10,604 bases of DNA from Ignavibacteriota bacterium (GTDB taxonomy: Bacteria; Bacteroidota; Ignavibacteria; Palsa-1295). The position numbers and the translations under genes were made by a program. Location of the stretch: assembly GCA_025357895.1 (NCBI GenBank), contig JANYLL010000353.1, positions 1 through 10,604 of the forward strand. Direction: 5' to 3'. How positions within the stretch are numbered: position 1 is the stretch's first letter; every line of letters starts with the position of its first letter. Of the stretch, positions 1-6,668 are shown piece by piece. The notes under the pieces are model-generated. The model did not search any database and was not told where the DNA came from. It saw only the letters and a program-made list of their open reading frames with translations.

Positions 1-666
1 AAAGCTCTGAGGAATGAATTGTATTTGCCGAATCTGAAATTGCACATTGAAAGCGATTCCTCTTTTACTTTGGCAACAGCATATCCTTATGATACTTCAG
101 GAATTCTTCTTATTGCAGGTACAGGCAGTGTGGCTATAGCTAAGAAGAAGGATGGCGAAGTCGTAAAGATCGGCGGCTGGGGAAGAATGCTCGGAGATGA
201 AGGAAGCGGATATTGGATCGGACTTCAAGCATTAAAGCACTACTGTAAAGTAATGGATGGAATTGAAAGTGGAGGCGATCTCTTCGCTAATATTGGTGTG
301 GTATTGCACAACGAGGCAGCTACCGATCTTTCACCTTTACGAACCAAACTATATCGCGATCAGATCAAGCCGCAAAATTATGCTCCGTTGGTATTTGAAG
401 CAATGGCTACTGATTCAACTGCTGAAGTTATATTGCTCGAAGCGGCTGCAGATCTTACGACGCTTATTCAAACTCTTTGGGAAAAAGTTGAAGATGATTG
501 TGATAGAATTGTTACGCTTCATGGAGGAATAGCCTTACGACCATTCATAGGCCATAATATAAATGCAAATTGCGATTCACCCGGATTCAAATTTGAAATA
601 CTTGATGAGAATGCTCCTCTTGAAAGAGCCTTGGATATCTGCAAGGAGTTAGATGCGTCGGATTAA
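1..666 (+). CDS. N-acetylglucosamine kinase-like protein, BadF/BadG/BcrA/BcrD ATPase family (5' partial)
   Basis: The reading frame is open through the left edge, so only the last 221 residues are present. The family is usually about 300-340 aa, so the N-terminal part with the first phosphate-binding (DGGGTKT-type) motif is missing. Visible family motifs, numbered from the first codon of the window, are the second phosphate-loop motif AGTGS (39-43), the highly conserved GGWGRMLGDEGSGYW block (58-72), and the C-terminal LHGGIA (173-178), which belongs to the adenosine-binding half of the ASKHA fold. Family members such as NagK phosphorylate N-acetylglucosamine or related amino sugars with ATP in the cytoplasm, feeding cell-wall sugar recycling. 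The exact sugar cannot be read from this fragment. A TTG at 19 is only an internal codon. The gene ends two bases before the convergent lipoprotein gene, leaving no room for a separate terminator. Confidence 0.85.
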   Translation, partial: KALRNELYLPNLKLHIESDSSFTLATAYPYDTSGILLIAGTGSVAIAKKKDGEVVKIGGWGRMLGDEGSGYWIGLQALKHYCKVMDGIESGGDLFANIGVVLHNEAATDLSPLRTKLYRDQIKPQNYAPLVFEAMATDSTAEVILLEAAADLTTLIQTLWEKVEDDCDRIVTLHGGIALRPFIGHNINANCDSPGFKFEILDENAPLERALDICKELDASD

Positions 667-668
667 CT

Positions 669-1271
669 TTATTGCTTCTTCGCCCAGTCTTTGTAATATT
701 TTGCAAGAGAGTGGTGCACAACATTAGGAGTTGAAAGTCCGACCTTGAGATAAAAATCTTTTGCATTTGCATCCCAGAAGATCACCGGCATTGTTTTCTC
801 ATCGCCGTAAGTGCCATTCGTTGATTCAAACTGCCCGCTTGTAAAATAACCGTCGCTTATCGTATAATACATGTACGGACCAGATCCTTTATAGCGAAAA
901 AATCCGAGCTTTGTAATATCATCGAATTCGAAAGTAACTTCTCCCATCAAAATATCACCATCCATATAGAGACGTTTCTTGATATTTCTCATCCCTTTGT
1001 TGGCTTCTTCAAATTTTCTTCCCTGATAGTATTCAGTAATAAGGGTATTATTAAAATCATCCTTCGAATTATCTTTCGAACTGTCGTCCGGCTCAGAGAC
1101 GATATTGGTAAACGTGATCTTGCCTGTGCCGCTTTTGCCATCGGGATTGAGCGCTAATCTGATCTCTTTATGATCGGAGGTCAGGCAGCCTGAAAAAAAG
1201 ATCATCGCAAAAAAAGCAATCGCAATTATTGAGGGATAAAACGAGCGAATTTTTGGGCGTTGGTGTATCAT
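669..1271 (-). CDS. Predicted lipoprotein of unknown function
   Basis: This is a 200-aa exported protein I do not recognise. The frame can be extended three codons to a TTG at 1280, but the ATG at 1271 gives a normal start. A basic N-terminus (RPKIR) is followed by a hydrophobic segment (residues 11-27) and a lipobox FSGC with Cys29, so signal peptidase II cleavage and lipid anchoring are expected. The mature protein begins with a segment of the form IRLALNPDGKSGTGKITF, then a charged Ser/Asp/Lys linker (about 59-75) and a region rich in aromatic and beta-prone residues with several Tyr/Gly pairs. This suggests a small beta domain held off the membrane by a flexible tether. It is convergent with the sugar kinase and divergent from the FemAB/glycosyltransferase operon, so it is probably a single-gene unit. 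Export is well supported; the role is unknown. Confidence 0.75.
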   Translation of the reverse strand: MIHQRPKIRSFYPSIIAIAFFAMIFFSGCLTSDHKEIRLALNPDGKSGTGKITFTNIVSEPDDSSKDNSKDDFNNTLITEYYQGRKFEEANKGMRNIKKRLYMDGDILMGEVTFEFDDITKLGFFRYKGSGPYMYYTISDGYFTSGQFESTNGTYGDEKTMPVIFWDANAKDFYLKVGLSTPNVVHHSLAKYYKDWAKKQ

Positions 1272-1395
1272 AGAGTGCAAAAATACGAAAAGTCTGAATT
1301 CAGGTCATAAATTATAGTGAAATTATCCCGATGCTCTTCGGTGTTTTGCGTCGTCAATAATTTGAAATAAAACACTGCCTATACCGGATTTTCAT
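1272..1395. other. Divergent intergenic region
   Basis: This AT-rich stretch separates the minus-strand lipoprotein gene from the plus-strand FemAB/glycosyltransferase/EamA operon and must hold promoters for both. Apart from the weak minus-strand -7 match at 1278-1285, I see no convincing promoter pair, operator palindrome, ribosome binding site or small gene. In-frame stop TGA at 1363-1365 is the upstream limit of the FemAB-like reading frame. Confidence 0.5.
1278..1285 (-). promoter_or_regulatory. Possible Bacteroidota-type -7 promoter element
   Basis: On the minus strand this octamer reads TATTTTTG, an exact match to the TAnnTTTG -7 consensus known from Bacteroidetes. It ends only 6 bases before the ATG of the lipoprotein gene, which would make the transcript leaderless or nearly so. 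I found no clear -33 TTTG at the usual spacing, so a chance match in AT-rich DNA is quite possible. Confidence 0.2.
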
Positions 1396-1467
1396 ATTGA
1401 GATCACCGTCGTACCCTACGATTCATCGCAGCACAAAGAAGCCTGGGATTCTTTTGTCCTGCGATCA
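1396..1467 (+). other. Probable in-frame N-terminal extension of the FemAB-like gene (ATT start?)
   Basis: These 24 codons lie in frame and without a stop directly upstream of the ATG at 1468. They encode IEITVVPYDSSQHK followed by EAWDSFVLRS, which reads like the usual beginning of this FemAB/GNAT family: a first beta strand, then a W-D-x-F-V segment just before NGTVFHT. There is no ATG, GTG or TTG in frame between the stop at 1363 and 1468. The position where family members normally begin (M-E-I-x-V) is occupied here by ATT-GAG-ATC. Either ATT is the start, as known for infC in E. coli, or a start codon was lost by mutation or sequence error. Confidence 0.55.
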
Positions 1468-2397
1468 ATGAACGGTACGGTGTTTCATACACAACAATTT
1501 CTTACGTATCATAACGAAGGCAAGTTCCAATTTCACCATTTGCTTTTTTATGATAGAAAAAGAATTGTTGCAGTTCTTGCAGGCGGTTTTCGGGAAAGCG
1601 GGAAGGTTTATGATTCGCCGCTTGGCTCCAGTTACGGTTCTTTCGTAACTGAAGATATAAGCGCCGTTACTGCTCTTGCAATCGTTGAAGCGTTTGAGAA
1701 ATATATAAAAGAAAAAGGTGTTCATGAGGTGTATCTGACCAGCGCACCTGTAATTTATCAACCAATTCTGACGCAAAATCTCGATTTTGCATTGCTTTAC
1801 CGCGACTTTGCATATCAACGGCATTATATTTCTCATGCTATCGAACTCCGCAACGGAATTTTACCTTTTGACAGATTTCAACCGAAAGCCCGCAATTATA
1901 TCCGCCGGATTATCCGCGATCATTTAGAAGTACGCGTTGAGGAGGTTCCGAAAAGTGACTTGCTGCGGGGGCTTGAAGAGTTTTATCCTATTTTATTAGA
2001 AAATAAAGCTAAATTCGGCGTAAAGCCAACGCATACACTTGAAGATCTTGTAAAACTTCATGAGATTTTGCCCGATCTGATGAAATTATTTCTTGTCCGC
2101 GTGAATGACGAACCGATCGCAGGCTCGTTACTTTTTTTAGCAAACTCGCGTGTTGCAATTATTTTTTATCACATGCTGCGTTATAACTTTGATGAATATA
2201 GACCGATTTATTTGTTGATGAATAGTGTAACTCGCTGGGCACAGGAAAACAACTACTCGTTCGTTGATATAGGAGTTTCTCAGGATACAAATGACGCTAA
2301 TCCAATGACTCCGGCGCTTTCGCTTATTCGCTTCAAAGAAAAATTTGATTCGCGCGGCGTATTGCGTTCGACGATGTGGAAGTCTTACAAGCAATGA
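1468..2397 (+). CDS. FemAB-like GNAT-fold transferase (Acetyltransf_6 type)
   Basis: Given here from the first conventional start (309 aa), but the protein probably begins about 24 codons earlier (see 1396-1467). It belongs to the peptidoglycan-bridge/FemAB-related branch of the GNAT superfamily, common in Bacteroidota next to glycosyltransferases. Family features, numbered from this Met, are NGTVFHTQQFLTYH at the N-terminus, FGVKPTH (183-189), the strand EPIAGSLLF ending near 223, FVDIGVS (265-271) and RFKEKF (288-293) near the C-terminus. No signal peptide or membrane segment is seen, so it should act in the cytoplasm, transferring an acyl or aminoacyl group to a sugar nucleotide, lipid-linked glycan or amino compound. 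The substrate cannot be told from sequence. Its TGA overlaps the ATG of the glycosyltransferase (ATGA), which indicates translational coupling in a three-gene operon. Confidence 0.8.
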   Translation: MNGTVFHTQQFLTYHNEGKFQFHHLLFYDRKRIVAVLAGGFRESGKVYDSPLGSSYGSFVTEDISAVTALAIVEAFEKYIKEKGVHEVYLTSAPVIYQPILTQNLDFALLYRDFAYQRHYISHAIELRNGILPFDRFQPKARNYIRRIIRDHLEVRVEEVPKSDLLRGLEEFYPILLENKAKFGVKPTHTLEDLVKLHEILPDLMKLFLVRVNDEPIAGSLLFLANSRVAIIFYHMLRYNFDEYRPIYLLMNSVTRWAQENNYSFVDIGVSQDTNDANPMTPALSLIRFKEKFDSRGVLRSTMWKSYKQ

Positions 2398-3557
2398 ATA
2401 AGCCTTTGATTCGTTTTCTTTTCCTCGGTGACCCGCGTACTGATCGTCGTGTGAAAAATTTTATTAGTTTTTTTCATAATTGCAATTATGATGTAGAACT
2501 GATCTTTGCCACACCCGGTCAAAGGAAGAGTGGAGAAGTGTTTATCGAAGGAGTGTTAGCGAGGCAGTTACCTCTGGAGCAATCAGGTGGAGTAAAAATG
2601 TTTTTGCAGTATGATCTGCTTCTAAAAGATGAGCTGCGTACTGTAAAGTGGTGTGATGTATTATTTGCCTGCGAGTTGTATTCATTGAATGCTGCTGCAA
2701 ATTCAAAAAAAGAACGCGGAGCCGGTAAATTGTTTTATGATTCGCGTGAGCTTTATACGGAGCTTCCCTCGGTCACAAAAACGTTTTTGAAAAAGTGGTA
2801 TTGGAAGAAGTGGGAGCGCAAAGGCTTGCAGCAAACCGATCTCGTTATTGTTACAGCACCTGATGATGCGGATGCAGTTCGGAAAGTTCACGGTTTCCTT
2901 CCTCCAAACGTTCTCGTGAGAAATCTTCCAAAGAAAGAAGAACTGAAGCCGAATTCCTATCTCCGGAATTTGTATGCCATTCCCCTCGAGAAAAAAATAT
3001 TTGTCTATGTCGGAGGATTGCAGCAAGAAAGAGGATTGGAAAAGATGATAGATGCAATCAGTTTAATGAAAGAAAAGGCTGTATTTGTAATAATTGGTGA
3101 AGGTTCAAGTAAAGAGCACTTGCAGCTAAAATGCCGCGAGTTAAATCTCGAAGGTAATATTTTCTTTCATCCTTCAATTGAGTCCGGGAAAGTTATAGAG
3201 GTGCTGAATTCTGCAGATGTTGGGGTTTCTCTTATAGAGCAAAATTCCAAAAGTTATGCGCTGGCGCTGCCTTCGAAAGTATTCGAGTATATGCTTGCCG
3301 GATTACCCGTCATTTCCAGTCCGCTCAAGCAAGTAAAAGATCTATTTAATAGTACAGACGGAATTCTATTCGTTGATCCTTATAAATCGGATGAATTATT
3401 ATCTGTTTGCCAAAGAGCAATAATCATGAGCAGCGATATTGAATTAAAAACTAAAATATATGTCGATACCTATAATCATTATACTTTCGATGTTGATGCA
3501 GTAAGCTTGCAAAATTTATTAGTTTCGACCTTTGATACCCTAAACCCTGCCACGTGA
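2394..3557 (+). CDS. Glycosyltransferase, GT4 family (GT-B fold)
   Basis: This is a 387-aa cytoplasmic or membrane-associated glycosyltransferase. I chose the ATG at 2394 because it forms an ATGA overlap with the preceding stop and gives the normal N-terminal strand (KPLIRFLFLGDPRTDRRV); an ATG at 2376 would only add six residues inside the upstream gene. The N-terminal Rossmann half binds acceptor; YDSRELYTELPSV is typical of the GT4 branch with a D-x-x-E segment. The C-terminal half has the nucleotide-sugar strand VYVGGLQQERGL (205-215), a VIIGEGS strand and the donor-site block LPSKVFEYMLAGLPVIS (292-308) with Glu298. The first Glu of the classical EX7E motif is not obvious, as in other members with a PxKxFEYM block. 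Donor and acceptor are unknown. Its TGA overlaps the next start (GTGA). Together with the FemAB-like gene it suggests synthesis or decoration of a surface glycan. Confidence 0.88.
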   Translation: MNKPLIRFLFLGDPRTDRRVKNFISFFHNCNYDVELIFATPGQRKSGEVFIEGVLARQLPLEQSGGVKMFLQYDLLLKDELRTVKWCDVLFACELYSLNAAANSKKERGAGKLFYDSRELYTELPSVTKTFLKKWYWKKWERKGLQQTDLVIVTAPDDADAVRKVHGFLPPNVLVRNLPKKEELKPNSYLRNLYAIPLEKKIFVYVGGLQQERGLEKMIDAISLMKEKAVFVIIGEGSSKEHLQLKCRELNLEGNIFFHPSIESGKVIEVLNSADVGVSLIEQNSKSYALALPSKVFEYMLAGLPVISSPLKQVKDLFNSTDGILFVDPYKSDELLSVCQRAIIMSSDIELKTKIYVDTYNHYTFDVDAVSLQNLLVSTFDTLNPAT

Positions 3558-4423
3558 TATATTTTCTACTCTTCATTCAACAGTTTATTGCCAGTATGAC
3601 GCATATCGTTGGCAAAGAAGCTGTCGATTCACTTCCTGCTCCGCTTGTTCTGACATTCCGGGCTTTGATCGCCTCCTTCGCACTCATCGTTTTTGTAATG
3701 ATACGTGAAAAAAGAGTAAATCTTCTATTTGGAATTCCAATGAAGGATATACTGAGGCTTATACTCCTTGGCGTTCTTAATATCCCCATCAACCAGTTCT
3801 TGTATCTTGAAGGATTAAAATTTACTACGCCTGCCAATAGTGCACTGCTTTATGCAATGACTCCGGCGATAGTCTTTCTGCTTGCAATCCGGGTTCATTG
3901 GGAAAAGTTGAATTGGAAAAAGACATCTGGTATTGCGATTGCATTTATTGGCGTTGCGATCATCATGTTCGAGCACGGAGCAACATTTGATTCATTGAAT
4001 ACGAAAGGGAATATTCTGATCTTTGTGGCAGTCATTGCATGGTCACTTTTCACCCTGCTTGGTAAGCCGCTTGTTCCGAGATATGGTGCGCTCCGTGTTA
4101 CGGCGCTGCACATGCTCTTTGGAACAATTATTTTTTTGCCAATAGGACTCTCGACATTTGAAATGAAGGAAGTAGCGTCGATCACCTCGACCTTATGGCT
4201 TGAAATTCTTTATCTCGGGCTGCTTGCTTCCTGTGTAAATTATGCTCTATGGTATTATGCGCTTGGCAAATTAGAAATAAGCAAAGTTGCGATCTTTCAA
4301 AATCTTCAACCTGTGCTTACTACCATCATTGCTCTTATTCTCGGAAAAGTATTTCTCACACCGGAGTTATTCGGAGGCGGAGCATTAGCACTTATCGGAG
4401 TACTGTTAGTGGAAAAAGGCTGA
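3554..4423 (+). CDS. EamA/DMT-superfamily transporter
   Basis: A 289-aa inner-membrane protein starting with GTG at 3554, which overlaps the glycosyltransferase stop in a GTGA junction. The sequence is almost entirely hydrophobic with short polar loops and fits the ten-helix, two-repeat EamA architecture: repeat 1 roughly residues 1-137, repeat 2 roughly 150-289. Typical signatures are FTTPANSALLYAMTPAIVFLLA in the first repeat and the equivalent KVAIFQNLQPVLTTIIALIL in the second, both followed by the last helix of their repeat. DMT transporters move small metabolites such as amino acids, nucleotide sugars or other metabolites across the inner membrane. The substrate is not predictable here, though coupling to a FemAB-like transferase and a glycosyltransferase suggests something linked to their product or precursor. 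It is convergent with the next gene, with a 9-base gap and no T-tract terminator. Confidence 0.88.
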   Translation: MIYFLLFIQQFIASMTHIVGKEAVDSLPAPLVLTFRALIASFALIVFVMIREKRVNLLFGIPMKDILRLILLGVLNIPINQFLYLEGLKFTTPANSALLYAMTPAIVFLLAIRVHWEKLNWKKTSGIAIAFIGVAIIMFEHGATFDSLNTKGNILIFVAVIAWSLFTLLGKPLVPRYGALRVTALHMLFGTIIFLPIGLSTFEMKEVASITSTLWLEILYLGLLASCVNYALWYYALGKLEISKVAIFQNLQPVLTTIIALILGKVFLTPELFGGGALALIGVLLVEKG

Positions 4424-4432
4424 GTGCGATGC

Positions 4433-5362
4433 TTACCTTACAAGCATAACACGTGATCTTGTGGGATCGATGATCACTGCAGTGAAATGTCTGAGCACAT
4501 CGATAGCGACAGTTCCGGTGATGAATATATTAAGATTACGAAAAATCGGAGGCAGTTTGTCGATCGTCCGGCGAGGATTTCTTCGTGCAATATTTACACC
4601 ACCCAGTTCGAAGTTTGCAATCTCTATTCCTCCGAAATTCTTTTTCTTTCCCGCAAGCGAATCTTTTCTCAGATCTTCATCGATAAATTTTTGTGTTTTT
4701 GGTTCAATAGCTTGCTGATATATAACAGACTGTCGCTCGGCAAGCGAGAAGTGTACTCTTCCTTCCTTGAATGGCGGTGCCTCAACTTCAAACCACATTG
4801 TCGGGAACGGACAGTTGCAATGATCTAAGATCGCATCGTCAAGATACGGAATGTGGATAGCAGCAGTATCAAGACGTGCATCCCACTTCGCATCTCCTTC
4901 ACTTACGGAATACAAAGTAACCGTTCGCTCTAAAAAATTTATGATTGTAATATAACGGCGGATAAAACTATACCCAAGAACTCCGTAAAAAGAAGTATCC
5001 GTTTTCTTGACCCATGTTCTTGCAAGAGTCGGAACGAGATCGACTGTTAGTGTGCGCTGTGGGGAGATTGGGAAATAAAATGTATGCGTGCCGGTAACAT
5101 TGATGAGTGAATCATCCGGAAGATAACTTCCGTCATTCGAAGCGGCGGGATCGAGTAAAAAACTTCTCTGCAAGGTAATTGCTTTTCCATAAATATCAGT
5201 ATCTATTACCGGGACGGTAATAAACATAAATCCATTTGTGAAATGCATTGGGAATCGTGCGACCACAGTTCCATTCTGCAAGTACGTCGATGTATTTTGA
5301 GCATTTGCTATTGCACAACATACAACGATAAAGAGAGTGATCTGTAATATTCTTTTAGTCAT
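4433..5362 (-). CDS. Secreted/periplasmic retropepsin-like aspartyl-protease-fold protein, catalytic motifs degenerate
   Basis: This protein has 309 aa from the ATG at 5362. The frame extends 20 codons further to 5422, but 5362 gives a clean signal peptide (MTKRILQITLF... cut after AxA, residues 19-21) and an 8-base overlap with the upstream gene. Two similar halves resemble bacterial retropepsin-like domains. The first has a strand pair and SFLLDPAAS (67-75) where the family has F-x-L-D-T-G-A-S, followed by GVLGYSFIRRYITIINF (127-143), matching the G-[IV]-L-G-x-D-F-L hydrophobic-Gly block. The second has VHFSLAERQSVIY (203-215) in the D-T-G position and GTVAIDVLRHFTAVIID (283-299) in the second block. 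The catalytic D-T-G is D-P-A in half one and A-E-R in half two, so protease activity looks lost. It is the last gene of an operon with a beta-barrel and a lipoprotein, so a binding or structural role is plausible. The fold call is from motif reading only. Confidence 0.6.
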   Translation of the reverse strand: MTKRILQITLFIVVCCAIANAQNTSTYLQNGTVVARFPMHFTNGFMFITVPVIDTDIYGKAITLQRSFLLDPAASNDGSYLPDDSLINVTGTHTFYFPISPQRTLTVDLVPTLARTWVKKTDTSFYGVLGYSFIRRYITIINFLERTVTLYSVSEGDAKWDARLDTAAIHIPYLDDAILDHCNCPFPTMWFEVEAPPFKEGRVHFSLAERQSVIYQQAIEPKTQKFIDEDLRKDSLAGKKKNFGGIEIANFELGGVNIARRNPRRTIDKLPPIFRNLNIFITGTVAIDVLRHFTAVIIDPTRSRVMLVR

Positions 5363-5852
5363 TAGATTCGATCTGAAGCAATCGTGAGTTAATATAATTT
5401 CTGTTGGGATCATTCGGTGCAATACGTATGGTAATAAAATAAATCCCTGCCTTCAATCGATCTCCTGCTGCATTTAGCGGCTGCCATGCACCGCTTCCGC
5501 TTCCGGGAGGCAATACGGAATCGCGATAGACGGCAATGGAGTCGCCGAGCGGATTCTGAATAATGATCTTTACTTCCGATGTATCCTTTATCGTGAAGAA
5601 TACATTAATGACAGAATCACCTGTTTGACGGTTGAACGGATTCGGATAGATAGGTGCAAGCGAATCCGAAAATGACCCTGAACTTTCGAAGTGAAAAGTA
5701 TTGCGAATAGAAAAATGAGACGTTCCTTTGACGTGCATATTCACATCCGGGAATTCAGTTTCCGAACAACCGATCAGAAAAAGTGAAAAGCAAAAAGCAA
5801 AAACAAAAGATATTTTTTTTAATTTCTGAATTATGATCTTATTTTTTACCAT
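5355..5852 (-). CDS. Lipoprotein with FlgD/T9SS-like Ig-fold domain
   Basis: A 165-aa protein with a lysine-rich start, a hydrophobic segment (14-28) and lipobox LIGC with Cys29, so it should be lipid-anchored. The acidic residues just after the cysteine (SETEFPD) could favour transport to the outer membrane or surface. From about residue 66 to the end it looks like the FlgD Ig-like/T9SS sorting-domain fold: YPNPFN (69-74), a strand pair around VINVFFTIKDTSEVKIII, a central NPLGDSI turn, GSGAWQPLNAAGDRLKAGIYF and a last strand ending at the C-terminus. In free T9SS cargo this module directs export through the Por system; in a lipoprotein it may just be a structural Ig domain. It overlaps the upstream barrel gene by 7 bases and the downstream aspartyl-protease-like gene by 8 bases, implying coupled translation and a shared complex or location. 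Confidence 0.75.
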   Translation of the reverse strand: MVKNKIIIQKLKKISFVFAFCFSLFLIGCSETEFPDVNMHVKGTSHFSIRNTFHFESSGSFSDSLAPIYPNPFNRQTGDSVINVFFTIKDTSEVKIIIQNPLGDSIAVYRDSVLPPGSGSGAWQPLNAAGDRLKAGIYFITIRIAPNDPNRNYINSRLLQIESND

Positions 5853-6520
5853 AGCGCAATTCTATATCCCAATTCTACGGATAATCCTCCGATATTTCCG
5901 AGTCCTCCGGATGTGATCGGATCAGCAAAATAGACGCCGATATGTATTCCGAAAGCAAGAGCAGATATCTTACTAAACGGATATTCGATTCCAAGCCCCA
6001 AAGCGAGTCCGATATTAAAATAATCCTTCGATACTTCCGTTGTTTTTGGATTATTTCCATCGGCGGTAGCCTCGATTGTTCCAATCGTTGCAGCACGCGC
6101 CAAAAGTAAACCCGCATTTCCATATAGCCTTAGATCATTCTCATGTTCTTTTTCAAGATAATCTCTTGCTCCAAGTTCGATCTCCAATGTCTTGATTCGC
6201 AGATCGGGGATATTAACTGCTACACGTCGCTTGTAACGGAATTCGAACATTGCCGAAAGCGATGTATTTATAGGAAAACATAGACCTCCTGTAAATTCGA
6301 AAGGAATTCCTGCAAGACTTGTATGATAGTTTATTCTGTAACTTTCGCGAAACGGAATAAATCCCGCACCTTGAGCAAAAAATACGACATCGGGAAGTGT
6401 TTTCCCGCTATCGGGAAGAACTTGTGCTGGAAGCGAACTCATAGGTGTAGTAAAAAGTATGAAAAGCGTTAAGATATTAACATACTTTACTCGTCGTTTA
6501 TGTATTTTATAAGCGATCAT
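5846..6520 (-). CDS. Outer-membrane beta-barrel protein of unknown function
   Basis: A 224-aa exported protein and first gene of the three-gene minus-strand operon. The ATG at 6520 gives a signal peptide with a basic start (HKRRVK), a hydrophobic core (15-26) and cleavage near SLPA-Q (after residue 32). The remainder alternates polar and hydrophobic residues in Gly- and Tyr-rich strands, e.g. LEIELGARDYL, DLRLYGNAGLLLARAA, YFNIGLALGLGIEYPF, ALAFGIHIGVYFAD and GGLSVELGYRIALW. The chain ends with an aromatic residue, as outer-membrane barrels do for recognition by the Bam machinery. Length and strand count fit a small 8-10-strand barrel of the OmpA-like/OMP_b-brl type. There is no OmpA peptidoglycan-binding domain. 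Function is unknown; linkage to a lipoprotein and a periplasmic pseudo-protease-like protein suggests an envelope complex. Confidence 0.75.
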   Translation of the reverse strand: MIAYKIHKRRVKYVNILTLFILFTTPMSSLPAQVLPDSGKTLPDVVFFAQGAGFIPFRESYRINYHTSLAGIPFEFTGGLCFPINTSLSAMFEFRYKRRVAVNIPDLRIKTLEIELGARDYLEKEHENDLRLYGNAGLLLARAATIGTIEATADGNNPKTTEVSKDYFNIGLALGLGIEYPFSKISALAFGIHIGVYFADPITSGGLGNIGGLSVELGYRIALW

Positions 6521-6668
6521 CGTATTTGTAACGTCTTAACAGGGGTGGATGTTACCAATCGTGGATTTTGGCGCGAATTGAATGTTTTCTCCTGATACAT
6601 AGTTTCTTAGATGTCATTGCTGTAGATATTACGTCGATTTATCGGATAACAGGAACCCTTTATTGCCT
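6521..6668. other. Divergent promoter region between barrel operon and glycoside-hydrolase-like gene
   Basis: These 148 bases separate two head-to-head transcription units and must contain both promoters. I looked for the Bacteroidetes TAnnTTTG element on both strands and found only imperfect forms (such as TATTTG near 6523 on the plus strand). No convincing operator, riboswitch or small gene is visible. Confidence 0.45.

Noticed and set aside
1304..1320. Minus-strand TATAAT as a sigma-70 -10 box for the lipoprotein gene
   Set aside because: There is no matching -35 hexamer at 16-18 bases, and the lineage appears to use the Bacteroidota promoter type.
1465..1836. Minus-strand open frame of 123 codons over the FemAB-like gene
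   Set aside because: Composition looks like antisense of coding DNA, and the opposite strand encodes conserved family motifs.
4429..4447. Hairpin ATGCTT-7 nt-AAGCAT at the convergent junction as a bidirectional terminator
   Set aside because: The stem is only 6 bp and no T-run follows on either strand; it overlaps the end of the minus-strand gene, so chance is the simpler explanation.
5363..5422. Longer N-terminus for the aspartyl-protease-like protein (start at 5422)
   Set aside because: It would put 20 unlike residues in front of a clean signal peptide and lengthen the overlap with the upstream lipoprotein gene to 68 bases.
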